DNA of 12,752 bases from DASRHY01 sp046765875 (GCA_046765875.1 JBKPSJ010000028.1:1-12752); one strand, 5' to 3'. Shown: positions 1 to 6,823, counted from the stretch's first letter. Notes: generated from the letters alone by a model not told the origin. Numbers and translations: made by a program.

Positions 1-72
1 TTCGCCAAGCTGCCGCTCGACCCGTCCGGCGACCGGCGCGTGCAGGCCGTGCTCACCTACCTGCGCGGCTGA
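1..72 (+). CDS. C-terminal end of an unidentified protein (partial)
   Basis: Frame 1 is open from the left edge to a TGA at 70-72 and encodes 23 residues ending LTYLRG. Third positions are almost all G or C, as in real genes here, so this is probably the tail of a gene that starts outside the window. The fragment is hydrophilic and too short for a family assignment. The stop lies in the same frame as the kinase that follows, only 21 bp before its first possible start, so it could alternatively be a nonsense or frameshift break inside one longer kinase gene (see findings). Confidence 0.5.
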   Translation, partial: FAKLPLDPSGDRRVQAVLTYLRG

Positions 73-93
73 CGGCGGTACGACATCGACCGG

Positions 94-1287
94 TTGCTTC
101 CGGCAACGTTCCTGTACGGCGTGCTGGCGCTGCTGGTGGTCGGGGTGGATGTGCTGGTGTTCACCCTGGCCGGCAGCCTGCTCGGCCAGCGCGCCTCGGC
201 GCTGGTCGCGATCGCCGTCGTCGCCGTCGTCTACGCCCCGCTGCGGACCTGGCTGTGGCGGACCGCCCGCCGGCTGCTGCGCGGCTCGCGCGACGACCCG
301 TACGCGACGGTGGCGACGCTGGCCGAGAGGCTCGAGCTGGCCAGTGATCCCGACGAGCAACTCGCGGCCGTGGCCCGGACCGTGGCCGAGGCATTCCGGC
401 TGAGGTACGTGCGGGTCGAGATAGAGCGGCCCGGCGGCGAGCGGGCCGGCGTCGAGTACGGCGAGCCCGCCGGCGAGCTGGTCTGGTTGCCGGTCGGGTA
501 CCGCGGCGAGCCGGTCGGCTGGCTGATGCTCCCCGCCGCGGACCGGCCGGTTCTCGGCGAGGACGACCAGCGGCTGCTCGGTGACCTGGTCCGGCAGGCC
601 GCCGCGGCCGCGCGCGCCAGCGAGCTGAGCGCGTCCCTGCAGCGGATCCGGGCCGAGCTGGTGGTCGCCCGGGAGGACGAGCGCCGCCGGCTGCGGCGCG
701 ACCTGCATGACGGGCTCGGCCCGAGCCTGGGCGCGGTCGCGCTGCGGATCGAGGCGGCACGCAACCTGTCCCGGTCCGAACCGGACCGTGCCGACGAGCA
801 GCTCGGCCGGGCGGCCGACGACCTGGCCGGGATCCTCGCCGAAGTCCGCCGGCTGGTGCACGACCTGCGCCCGCCCGCGCTCGACGAACTCGGGCTGCTG
901 CGGGCGGTCGAGCGACAGGCCGAGCGGTTCGGCACCGACGGACTCGAGGTGCACGTCACGGGCCGGGGTGACCTGTCCGGACTGCCCGCGGCGGCCGAGG
1001 TGGCGGCGTACCGGATCGTCTCCGAGGCGCTGAACAACGTTCGACGGCACGCTCAGGCGACCAGGTGCGAGGTGACGCTGTGCGCCGACGGCGCCGTGCT
1101 GGAGGTTCGGGTACGCGACGACGGTACCGGGATAGCCGCGGACGTCGCCGCGGGCGTTGGCATGGTCTCGTTGCGGGAACGGGCCGCCGAGTTGGGCGGA
1201 TCGTGTACGGTGACCTGCCCCGAATCGGGCGGCACGCTGGTGACCGCCCGGCTGCCGCTGCAGGAGGTGACCGCCGGTGCCCGATGA
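94..1287 (+). CDS. Two-component sensor histidine kinase (HisKA_3/DesK-NarX type) with GAF-like domain
   Basis: Membrane sensor kinase that autophosphorylates on His and passes phosphate to the response regulator encoded next to it; the signal is unknown. Residues about 6-30 and 37-52 form two hydrophobic membrane segments. Residues about 75-175 resemble a GAF sensor domain. The HisKA_3 dimerisation domain has the H-box RRDLHDGLGPSLG with phosphoacceptor H205. The HATPase_c domain has the N-box SEALNN (310-315), DDGTGI (342-347) and GVGMVSLRERA (355-364). The start is weak: TTG at 94 is the first in-frame start after the TGA at 70-72 and has no Shine-Dalgarno. In-frame codons just before it read RRYDIDR, a motif that usually lies inside larger actinobacterial kinases of this kind, so the N-terminus may be truncated. 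The 3' end overlaps the regulator gene by 11 bp, implying translational coupling. Family assignment is firm; the exact start is not. Confidence 0.88.
   Translation: MLPATFLYGVLALLVVGVDVLVFTLAGSLLGQRASALVAIAVVAVVYAPLRTWLWRTARRLLRGSRDDPYATVATLAERLELASDPDEQLAAVARTVAEAFRLRYVRVEIERPGGERAGVEYGEPAGELVWLPVGYRGEPVGWLMLPAADRPVLGEDDQRLLGDLVRQAAAAARASELSASLQRIRAELVVAREDERRRLRRDLHDGLGPSLGAVALRIEAARNLSRSEPDRADEQLGRAADDLAGILAEVRRLVHDLRPPALDELGLLRAVERQAERFGTDGLEVHVTGRGDLSGLPAAAEVAAYRIVSEALNNVRRHAQATRCEVTLCADGAVLEVRVRDDGTGIAADVAAGVGMVSLRERAAELGGSCTVTCPESGGTLVTARLPLQEVTAGAR
1262..1267 (+). promoter_or_regulatory. Ribosome binding site of the response regulator, inside the kinase gene
   Basis: AGGAGG lies 9 nt before the GTG at 1277. 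It is a full Shine-Dalgarno core and fixes the regulator start at 1277 (protein begins MPDEPIRVLLADDHP), overlapping the kinase stop at 1285-1287. It shows that the regulator was translated from this start even though its frame is now broken downstream. Confidence 0.75.
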
Positions 1288-1926
1288 GCCGATCCGCGTG
1301 CTGCTGGCCGACGACCATCCGGTGTACCGCGACGGACTGGCCGCCCTGCTCGGATCCGTGCCGGGCATCGACGTGGTCGGCACCGCAGGTACCGGCGGGA
1401 GGCTGTCGACCGGGCCGCCGACCTGCAACCGGACGTCGTCGTGATGGACGTCCAGATGCCCGGTATCGACGGCATCGAGGCGACCCGGCGGGTGACCGCG
1501 GACAGCCCGCACATCGGTGTGGTCGTGCTGACCATGGCCGAAGAGGACAGCACGCTGTTCGCGGCGATGCGTGCCGGTGCCCGCGGCTACCTGCTCAAGG
1601 GCGCGAACCAGGCCGAGATCGTGCGTGCGATCACCGCGGTGGCGCAGGGCGAGGCGATCTTCGGCCCGGCGGTCGCGCGCCGGGTGGCCGACTTCTTCGC
1701 CGGCTCCCCGGGGGCGACCGTCGAGGCGTTCCCTCAACTCACCCCGCGCGAGCGGGAGATCCTGTCGCTGGTGGCGGCCGGGCGGTCGAACGCCCAGATC
1801 GCCTCCGCGCTGTTCCTGTCACCGAAGACGGTGCGCAACAATGTGTCCAACATCTTCGCGAAGCTGCACGTCGCCGATCGCGCGGCCGCGATCATCCAGG
1901 CCCGCGACGCCGGCCTCGGCACCTGA
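1277..1926 (+). pseudogene. NarL/LuxR-family response regulator, broken by a one-base deletion
   Basis: Partner of the upstream kinase: a receiver domain that takes phosphate and a LuxR-type helix-turn-helix that binds promoters. From GTG 1277 the protein reads MPDEPIRVLLADDHPVYRDG and on to VVGTAGTG, then goes out of frame near 1394-1399 and stops at TGA 1442-1444. In the next frame the homology resumes at once with REAVDRAADLQPDVVVMDVQ (phosphoacceptor Asp in VVVMD), then MPGIDGIEATRRV, the conserved Lys in YLLKGA, and the HTH LTPREREILSLVAAG through SPKTVRNNVSNIFAKL, ending at TGA 1924-1926. One missing base repairs a 216-residue protein of normal family length with no gap in the alignment. 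The longest intact piece (1441-1926, 161 aa, GTG start, no ribosome site) lacks the first half of the receiver and its acidic DD pocket. It may be a true frameshift mutation or a sequencing or assembly error; I cannot tell which. No slippery heptamer suggests programmed frameshifting. Confidence 0.85.
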
Positions 1927-1930
1927 CCCG

Positions 1931-1961
1931 GGCCGGCCCCGGCGCTCCGCCGGGACCGGCC
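1931..1961. terminator. Bidirectional hairpin terminator between convergent genes
   Basis: The 44 bp between the regulator stop (1926) and the hydrolase stop (1971) contain a 31-nt hairpin. The outer arms GGCCGG (1931-1936) and CCGGCC (1956-1961) pair, as do the inner arms CCCGGCG (1938-1944) and CGCCGGG (1948-1954), with one C/A mismatch and a CTC loop. This is 13 bp of nearly pure GC stem. There is no T-tract on either side, which is common for actinobacterial terminators. Its position exactly between two converging stop codons supports termination from both sides. Confidence 0.7.
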
Positions 1962-1970
1962 GACGATCGA

Positions 1971-3086
1971 TCAGGACTGGGCCAGACCGGCGAAGAACTG
2001 CCGGACGTCGGCGGTGTACACGTCGGTCGCGGTGTGGGCCAGATAGTGCCCCTCACCGTCGAGGGTGTGCCACCACACGATGTTCTTGTGGTCGCGGTCG
2101 GCGAACCGGCGGATCGACTTGAAGTCGCCGGCCTTCGACGCACCGAGCCCGAGCGGGACGGTGGTGGGTTCGGGCTGTTCAGGTTTCTCGGCCTTGGCGT
2201 CGTCGTGATAGAACCGGATCGCCGAGCCCGCGGTCCCGGTCAGCCAGTGCACGGCGACGTTGGTGATCAGGAAATCGTCGTCCACGTCCAGCATCAGCTG
2301 GCTGTTCCAGGCCAGCAGACCGGCGGGGGAGTCGGCCAGCGCGTGCGCCAGAGTCTGCGGCTGCTGCGAGTGCAGGATGTTGAACGCGCCCTTCTCCTCC
2401 CAGAACCACTGCAGGATCTTCATCCCCTCCAGCTCCTCCTCGCTCATCCCCTCGAACTCGGACGGGTCGCCGCTGGGGAACGAGAAGATCTGCGTGACGT
2501 GTGCGCCGACCACGTGCTCGGGGTCGATCCGGCCGATCTCGGGCGAGACCATCGAGCCGCCGTCGTTGCCGATCGCGCCGTACCGCTCGTACCCGAGCCG
2601 TCGTATCAGCTCGGTCCAGGCCTTCGCGGTCCGGACCGTGCCCCACGGCTTCGTGGTCGGGCCGGACCAGCCGAAGCCGGGCAGCGACGGGATCACCAGG
2701 TGGAACGCGACCGCCGGGTCCAGCCCGTGCGCCCGCGGGTCGGTGAGCGGCCCGATCACGTCAAGGAACTCGACGACGCTGCCCGGCCAGCCGTGCGTGA
2801 CCACCAGCGGCAGCGCGTCGGGCTCGGGCGAGGTGACGTGCAGGAAGTGGATGGTCTGCCCATCGATCTCGGTGGTGAACTGCGGGTACTCGTTCAGCCG
2901 GGCCTCCCACGCCCGCCAGTCGTATCCGGACCGCCAGCGCTCCACCAGTCGGCGTACGTCGCTGACCGGAATGCCGTACGCCGGCGCGGCGTCGTCGGTG
3001 AAGCGGGTCCGGGCCAGCCGGTCGGCCAGGTCGTCCAGGTCGGCCTGCGGTACGTCGATGCGGAACGGCTTGATATCAGTTGTCAC
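1971..3086 (-). CDS. Epoxide hydrolase (EHN domain plus alpha/beta hydrolase)
   Basis: Cytosolic alpha/beta hydrolase of the microsomal-type epoxide hydrolase family, which opens epoxides to diols through an Asp-ester intermediate; the substrate is unknown. The N-terminal EHN cap spans about 1-110 (FRIDVPQADLDDLADRLA, then TRF). The oxyanion motif HGWPGS is at 98-103. The nucleophile elbow GNDGG holds D175. The C-terminal catalytic His is H347 in DGEGHYLAH, where most relatives have a GGHFA-like sequence. Length 371 aa is usual for the family, and no signal peptide is seen. GTG 3086 was chosen because AAGGAG (3093-3098, read on the - strand) sits 6 nt upstream; a longer in-frame reading from 3134 adds 16 unconserved residues and would skip this site. 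It stands alone, convergent with the two-component pair and divergent from the DUF5655 gene. A TAGCGT -10 (3134-3139) and an overlapping palindrome suggest regulated transcription. Confidence 0.9.
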   Translation of the reverse strand: MTTDIKPFRIDVPQADLDDLADRLARTRFTDDAAPAYGIPVSDVRRLVERWRSGYDWRAWEARLNEYPQFTTEIDGQTIHFLHVTSPEPDALPLVVTHGWPGSVVEFLDVIGPLTDPRAHGLDPAVAFHLVIPSLPGFGWSGPTTKPWGTVRTAKAWTELIRRLGYERYGAIGNDGGSMVSPEIGRIDPEHVVGAHVTQIFSFPSGDPSEFEGMSEEELEGMKILQWFWEEKGAFNILHSQQPQTLAHALADSPAGLLAWNSQLMLDVDDDFLITNVAVHWLTGTAGSAIRFYHDDAKAEKPEQPEPTTVPLGLGASKAGDFKSIRRFADRDHKNIVWWHTLDGEGHYLAHTATDVYTADVRQFFAGLAQS

Positions 3087-3092
3087 CAGGGG

Positions 3093-3098
3093 CTCCTT
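3093..3098 (-). promoter_or_regulatory. Ribosome binding site of the epoxide hydrolase
   Basis: Read on the - strand the sequence is AAGGAG followed by 6 nt and GTG (3086-3084). It decides the start in favour of the 371-residue protein over the longer reading frame. Confidence 0.7.
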
Positions 3099-3133
3099 CT
3101 GGTCTGGTTGTGGACTCTGGACTGATGACTCCA

Positions 3134-3168
3134 ACGCTATGAAGCCCTGCGGTCAGGTTCTGTCCGCA
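3134..3168 (-). promoter_or_regulatory. Putative promoter and operator of the epoxide hydrolase
   Basis: On the - strand a TANNNT-type -10 box TAGCGT occupies 3134-3139. It would give a leader of about 40 nt containing the ribosome site. Upstream, at 3148-3168, is an imperfect palindrome with 9-nt arms TGCGGTCAG and CTGTCCGCA around a GTT centre; only one position in each arm fails to pair. It covers the expected -35 region, where a repressor would block RNA polymerase. No regulator gene lies next to it, so the binding protein is unknown. The -10 assignment is weaker than the palindrome. Confidence 0.4.
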
Positions 3169-3212
3169 AGGAAAACTTCTTCCGGCCAGAGGGAGCATGC
3201 CAAAGTGGTGCG

Positions 3213-3629
3213 GTGACACGGTGGGTCTGCCCGGAGTGCGGGCGCGAGTTCGCCAACGCGAACCAGGGCCACTTCTGCGAGCCCGCCGTACCGCTGGAGG
3301 AGGTGTTCGAGGGCCGGCCTCCCGGGCAGCGCGAGGTGTACGAGGCGTTGCTGGCGTACCTGGAAACTCTGGGCGGTGTGCACGCCGACCAGGTCCGGGT
3401 CGGCGTGTTCTGGAAGACGGATCGCAAGCTTGCCGAGGTACGGCCGATGGCCCGCGCCCTGTCGGTGAACCTGGTGTTGCCGCGCGAACTGCACTCGCCG
3501 CGGGTTGCGCACGTGAACCGGTATGCCTCGGACAAGGTCTGGCACTCGATCCGGCTGACCAGCGTTGACCAGATCGACGACGAACTACTCACCTGGCTGA
3601 CCGAGGCGTACGACTACGCCACCGACTGA
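3213..3629 (+). CDS. DUF5655 domain protein with N-terminal zinc-finger-like motif
   Basis: Small soluble protein of 138 aa; function unknown. Residues 6-22 contain C6, C9, H20 and C22 (CPECGREF, then NQGHFC), a probable zinc knuckle. The rest matches what I recall of the DUF5655 family: GRPPGQREVYEALLAYLETL, then VRVGVFWKTDRKLAEVRP, then a basic strand and SPRVAHVNRYASDKVWHSIR, ending with the acidic DDELLTWLTEAYDYA. GTG 3213 is the first start that keeps the Cys pair in frame. There is no Shine-Dalgarno at proper spacing, but CAAAGT (3201-3206) lies 6 nt upstream, consistent with a leaderless mRNA. The gene ends 3 bp before the convergent flavoprotein stop, leaving no room for a separate terminator. 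DUF5655 domains also occur fused to other modules and in DNA-related contexts, but nothing here gives a specific role. Confidence 0.82.
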   Translation: MTRWVCPECGREFANANQGHFCEPAVPLEEVFEGRPPGQREVYEALLAYLETLGGVHADQVRVGVFWKTDRKLAEVRPMARALSVNLVLPRELHSPRVAHVNRYASDKVWHSIRLTSVDQIDDELLTWLTEAYDYATD

Positions 3630-3632
3630 ACG

Positions 3633-4247
3633 TCAGCCGTACAGCTTGTCCGCGTACGACGGCCCGTAGTACTGCTCGAGGTCCTCGAGCGACTCGTCGG
3701 ACCGCTCCAGCGCCTTGGCGATCACCGCTCGGGACGGGAGCGCCGTGACGTCCCAGGTTTCCGGCTTCCACAGCCCCGAGCGCAGGAACGCCTTCGGGCA
3801 GTGGTGGAAGATCTCGTCGATCTCGACCACTACGGCGAGCACCGGCCGGTGGCCCCTGACGATCATCTGGTCGAACCACGGCGCGTCGCCGACGATCTTC
3901 GCGCGGCCGTTGATCCGCAGCGTGTCACCGCGTCCGGGCAGCATGTACAGCAGGCCGACGTGCGGGTTGCTCAAGATGTTCAGGTACCCGTCGGCGCGCC
4001 GGTTTCCCGGCCGCTCCGGGATCGCGATCGTGGTGTCGTCGAGCACCAGCGTGAACCCGTTCGGGTCGCCCTTCGGTGATACGTCACAGGTGCCGTCGGC
4101 GGCCGAGGTGGCCACCAGGCAGAACGGCGCCGCGGCCAGCCATTGCCGGTCCAGCGGGTGAAGCGTCGGGCGCGCCTTGTTCGCGACGCGCGGCAGTGGT
4201 GAACCGATCAGCTCGCGGAGTTGCTCCTCGTTCGTCACCTCAGTCAT
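3633..4247 (-). CDS. FMN-dependent PPOX-type flavoprotein, MSMEG_1061-like
   Basis: Member of the pyridoxamine 5'-phosphate oxidase-like split-barrel family, expected to bind FMN or F420 and act as a homodimer; the substrate is unknown and it is probably not the PLP-forming PdxH. Key stretches are RVANKARPTLHPLDRQWLAA (20-39), CLVATSAADGTCDVSPKGDP (43-62), IPERPGNRRADGYLNILSNP (76-95), GDTLRINGRA (107-116) and CPKAFLRSGLW (150-160). This order matches the MSMEG_1061 subfamily; length 204 aa is normal. Two start codons compete. ATG 4247 has GAGG 7 nt upstream and matches relatives beginning MT; ATG 4253 would suit a leaderless mRNA, since GACAAT (4260-4265, - strand) lies 6 nt before it. Reading frames extending upstream to 4580 run through the DUF445 gene and are not real. 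Five 11-bp direct repeats start directly upstream of the possible -10. Confidence 0.88.
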   Translation of the reverse strand: MTEVTNEEQLRELIGSPLPRVANKARPTLHPLDRQWLAAAPFCLVATSAADGTCDVSPKGDPNGFTLVLDDTTIAIPERPGNRRADGYLNILSNPHVGLLYMLPGRGDTLRINGRAKIVGDAPWFDQMIVRGHRPVLAVVVEIDEIFHHCPKAFLRSGLWKPETWDVTALPSRAVIAKALERSDESLEDLEQYYGPSYADKLYG

Positions 4248-4265
4248 CCCCATGCCTCGATTGTC

Positions 4266-4320
4266 CCAGGGCGCTGCCAGGGGTTTTCCAGGGCTTTCCG
4301 AGGGGCTCTCGAGGGTGCCG
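4266..4320. repeat. Five tandem 11-bp direct repeats in the divergent PPOX/DUF445 promoter region
   Basis: Five consecutive 11-bp units begin at 4266, 4277, 4288, 4299 and 4310. Each starts C(C or G)AGGG: CCAGGGCGCTG, CCAGGGGTTTT, CCAGGGCTTTC, CGAGGGGCTCT, CGAGGGTGCCG. The AGGG core recurs at exact 11-bp spacing, about one DNA helical turn, so all cores face the same side of the helix. Eleven is not a multiple of three and no gene covers the region, so the repeat acts at DNA level. The array starts right after a possible - strand -10 (4260-4265) of the flavoprotein gene. Direct repeats with 11-bp spacing are typical of OmpR/PhoB-type response regulator sites, but I do not recognise this core as a known box. 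Confidence 0.6.
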
Positions 4321-4358
4321 GGCCGCGCCGGTGCGGGCGACCGGTGGGCGGGACCGGG

Positions 4359-4364
4359 CAAGAT
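4359..4364 (+). promoter_or_regulatory. Possible -10 element of a leaderless DUF445 transcript
   Basis: CAAGAT lies 7 nt before ATG 4372 and fits TANNNT except for the first base. There is no Shine-Dalgarno before this start. Support is only positional. Confidence 0.3.
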
Positions 4365-4371
4365 CGATGGC

Positions 4372-5628
4372 ATGACCACGATGACCGCGCCGGTGCTCAG
4401 ACCGCCGGACGAGGCCCGCCGGCGCGGGCTGCGGCGGATGCGCTCGGTCGCGCTGTCGCTGCTGCTGTTCGCAGCCGTGCTGTACGTCGCAACGCTGCAC
4501 CAGGGCGGCGTGCTCGGGTTCGTCAATGCTGGTGCGGAGGCGGCGATGGTCGGCGCGCTCGCGGACTGGTTCGCGGTCACCGCCCTGTTCCGTCACCCGC
4601 TCGGGTTGCCGATTCCGCACACCGCGATCGTGCCGACCCGCAAGGACGCGCTGGCCGAGAGCCTGGAGGAGTTCGTCACCGAGAACTTCCTGTCCGAGGA
4701 CGTGGTCCGGCAGAAGATGGCCGTCGCGAACGTCTCCGGCCGGGCCGGCCAGTGGCTTGCCGAGGGCAACCATGCCGAGCGGGTGGTCGCCGAGGCCGCC
4801 CGGGTCACCGGCGCCGTGCTGCCGATGCTGCGCGACGACGACGTCACCGCCTTCATCAAGGGCTCGCTGCTGCCGCGGTTCGCCGACGAGCCGCTCAGCC
4901 CGATCGCCGGGCACCTGCTGCAGTCGGTCGTCGACGACGGCGCGCACCACGCGCTGCTCGACCTCGCGGTGGTCGAGGCGTACGGCTGGCTGCGCGACAA
5001 CCGCGACACCGTCGCCGAGGTGGTCGGCCGGCGCGCGCCGCGCTGGTCACCGCGCTGGGTCGACACGCTGGTGATCGACCGGATCCACCGCGAGGCGCTG
5101 GCCTGGCTCGGCGATGTCCGCGACAACCCGGCGCATCCCGCCCGTCGCGCGATCGACACGCTGCTCCGCGAGCTGGCCAAGGACCTGCAGGACGACCCGG
5201 CGATGATGAGCCGGTTCGAGACCTTCAAGCGCCGGATGCTCGAGCACCCCGACGTCGCCCCGGCGCTGACGGCGGTGTGGGACGCGGTCCGCAAGGCGTT
5301 GGTCGAGGCCGTGGCCGATCCGTCCGGCACGCTGCGGACCCGGGCCCGGCAGGCCCTGGTCGACCTGGGTAAGCGGCTGCAGCACGACGAAGACCTCCGT
5401 CACCGGGTCGACACCCGCGCCGCGGAGGCGGTCGGCTATGTGATCCGCACGTACGGCTCGGAGATCGTCTCTGTCATCTCCGACACGATCGAGCGCTGGG
5501 ACGGCCGTGAGGCCGCGGCCCGGATCGAGTTGCATGTGGGCCGCGACCTCCAGTTCATCCGGATCAACGGCACCGTCGTCGGCGCGCTGGTCGGCCTGGT
5601 CATCCACGCCTTCACGCTGCTGCTGTAG
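4372..5628 (+). CDS. DUF445 domain-containing membrane protein
   Basis: Membrane protein of unknown function, 418 aa, similar to the YjiN/YheB group. A basic N-terminal segment (RRRGLRRMR) precedes a membrane helix at about 25-42. Next comes the conserved DUF445 signature GGVLGFVNAGAEAAMVGALA, then DWFAVTALFRHPLGLPIPHT and AIVPTRKDALAESLEEFVTE (about 45-105). A long helical soluble domain follows (about 105-390), then a second membrane helix at the C-terminus (NGTVVGALVGLVIHAFTLLL). This two-anchor layout is usual for the family. ATG 4372 was chosen because it precedes the conserved region with a short basic leader; ATG 4381 is a close alternative. The frame is open back to 4177, but that part overlaps the divergent flavoprotein gene. 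The 3' end overlaps the convergent MFS gene by 17 bp. Confidence 0.9.
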   Translation: MTTMTAPVLRPPDEARRRGLRRMRSVALSLLLFAAVLYVATLHQGGVLGFVNAGAEAAMVGALADWFAVTALFRHPLGLPIPHTAIVPTRKDALAESLEEFVTENFLSEDVVRQKMAVANVSGRAGQWLAEGNHAERVVAEAARVTGAVLPMLRDDDVTAFIKGSLLPRFADEPLSPIAGHLLQSVVDDGAHHALLDLAVVEAYGWLRDNRDTVAEVVGRRAPRWSPRWVDTLVIDRIHREALAWLGDVRDNPAHPARRAIDTLLRELAKDLQDDPAMMSRFETFKRRMLEHPDVAPALTAVWDAVRKALVEAVADPSGTLRTRARQALVDLGKRLQHDEDLRHRVDTRAAEAVGYVIRTYGSEIVSVISDTIERWDGREAAARIELHVGRDLQFIRINGTVVGALVGLVIHAFTLLL

Positions 5629-6817
5629 CCGGGACCACCGGCGCGACCGTGGTCGCGGTACGCCGCTCGGCCGAGCGCACGGCCGGAGTGGTGGCCAGCC
5701 CGGCGGCCAGGAACAACAGCCCGACGATCAGCAGGCCCGGCGGACCCCAGCCGATCACCAGCGTCGTCAGCAGCAGCGGTCCGACCATCCTGGCGACGGC
5801 GGTGCCGGTGCCGAAGAAGCCCTGGTACTGGCCCTGCCTGTCGGCCGGCGCCAGCCCGAAGCTGATCTCCCACGACCCGGAGGCCAGCATCATCTCGCCG
5901 AACACCTGCAGTACTCCCGCGGCCAGCAGTACCAGCGCCGCGGTCCAGGCCGAGGTGCCGTACGCCGACAACGCGAATACCATGCACGACGCGAGCAGCA
6001 GCACACCGGCGTACCGGATCAGGCGGGAAGCCGAGCGCAGCCCGTTCGCCCGCCGTGCGACCCGGACCTGGAACAGCACGACGCTGGCCGTGTTGAGGAT
6101 CAGGAGAGCCGCGGCGGACCAGCGCGGAGCCTCGGTGCGGTTCACGATCCAGAGCGGGATGACGATGCTGAGCAGCGGCATGTAGAGCAGAAGCACGGCG
6201 TTGAGCCCGGCGATCACGGCGTACGGGCGGTCGCGCAGCACAGCCAGCGCGGGCTCGCCGGCGACCTTCAGTACCCGCGGTACGGCGGGCAGCCGGCCGA
6301 GCAGCACCGCTGCGACCAGCAGACTCACGGCGTCCAGCCCGAGCACGACCAGGTAGGCGGGCGCGGAGTCGAAGTACAAAGCGGCGCCACCGAGCGCGGC
6401 ACCGATCGCGAGCCCGGCGTTGGCGGTCGCCTGGAGTCGTGCGCGGACCTTGGTCCGTTGGGCCGGCGCGACCAGGCCGGCGAGCAGCGCCTGCCGCGCG
6501 GCCGCCAGCCCGCATTGCGACACGGTGTAGAGCAGCACCGCGGCGAGAAACGCGGCGAACGTCCGGGCGAGCAGCAGCGAACCGACTGCCGTGGCGGTGG
6601 AGACCGCCAGCGTGACCGCGGTGCCGCGCGGGCCGCGTCGGTCGGCGACGTGCCCGAGCGGTACGCCGGCCAGCAGCCCCGCACCCCACCCGATCGTCAG
6701 CGCCAGGCCCACCTGCGTGGCCGAGAAGCCGACCACCCGCGTGAAGTACAGCACGGAGGTGACCAGGAAGACGCCGTCGCCGATCGAGTTCGCCAGTTGG
6801 GCCGTCTGCAGCTTCAT
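5612..6817 (-). CDS. MFS transporter, probable drug or metabolite exporter
   Basis: Integral membrane protein of 401 aa with about 12 hydrophobic segments, typical of the major facilitator superfamily. The motif-A loop between helices 2 and 3 reads GHVADRRGPR (55-64). Sequence such as NSIGDGVFLVTSVLYFTRVV near the N-terminus and the central basic loop around 180-190 fit proton-driven efflux carriers of the MFS_1 type. The substrate cannot be read from sequence. ATG 6817 fits the first helix directly; it lacks a Shine-Dalgarno but has a TACGGT -10 six nt upstream, so the mRNA is probably leaderless. The gene is divergent from a MocR-type regulator, with shared inverted sites between them, a common regulator/exporter pairing. 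The C-terminus ends in an Ala/Thr-rich tail and its last 17 bp overlap the DUF445 gene. Confidence 0.88.
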   Translation of the reverse strand: MKLQTAQLANSIGDGVFLVTSVLYFTRVVGFSATQVGLALTIGWGAGLLAGVPLGHVADRRGPRGTAVTLAVSTATAVGSLLLARTFAAFLAAVLLYTVSQCGLAAARQALLAGLVAPAQRTKVRARLQATANAGLAIGAALGGAALYFDSAPAYLVVLGLDAVSLLVAAVLLGRLPAVPRVLKVAGEPALAVLRDRPYAVIAGLNAVLLLYMPLLSIVIPLWIVNRTEAPRWSAAALLILNTASVVLFQVRVARRANGLRSASRLIRYAGVLLLASCMVFALSAYGTSAWTAALVLLAAGVLQVFGEMMLASGSWEISFGLAPADRQGQYQGFFGTGTAVARMVGPLLLTTLVIGWGPPGLLIVGLLFLAAGLATTPAVRSAERRTATTVAPVVPATAAA

Positions 6818-6823
6818 GGCACG

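Noticed and set aside
1390..1405. Programmed ribosomal frameshifting in the response regulator
   Set aside because: A -1 shift would restore the frame, but there is no slippery heptamer or obvious stimulatory structure, and this gene family is not known to use frameshifting.
3111..3124. Tandem TGGACTC/TGGACTG in the hydrolase leader
   Set aside because: Only two 7-bp copies with one mismatch, which is easily chance, and it is not conserved in any visible pattern around it.
1065..3125. A 686-codon open frame on the + strand across the regulator and the epoxide hydrolase
   Set aside because: It runs antisense to the hydrolase and out of frame through the regulator, its product is Arg/Gly/Pro-rich without any domain, and both underlying genes have clear homology. 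It is a high-GC shadow frame.
4254..4580. N-terminal extension of the flavoprotein frame up to 4580
   Set aside because: The added residues are Ser/Pro/Ala-rich, lie antisense to conserved DUF445 codons, and cross the 11-bp repeat array; the family start is at 4247 or 4253.
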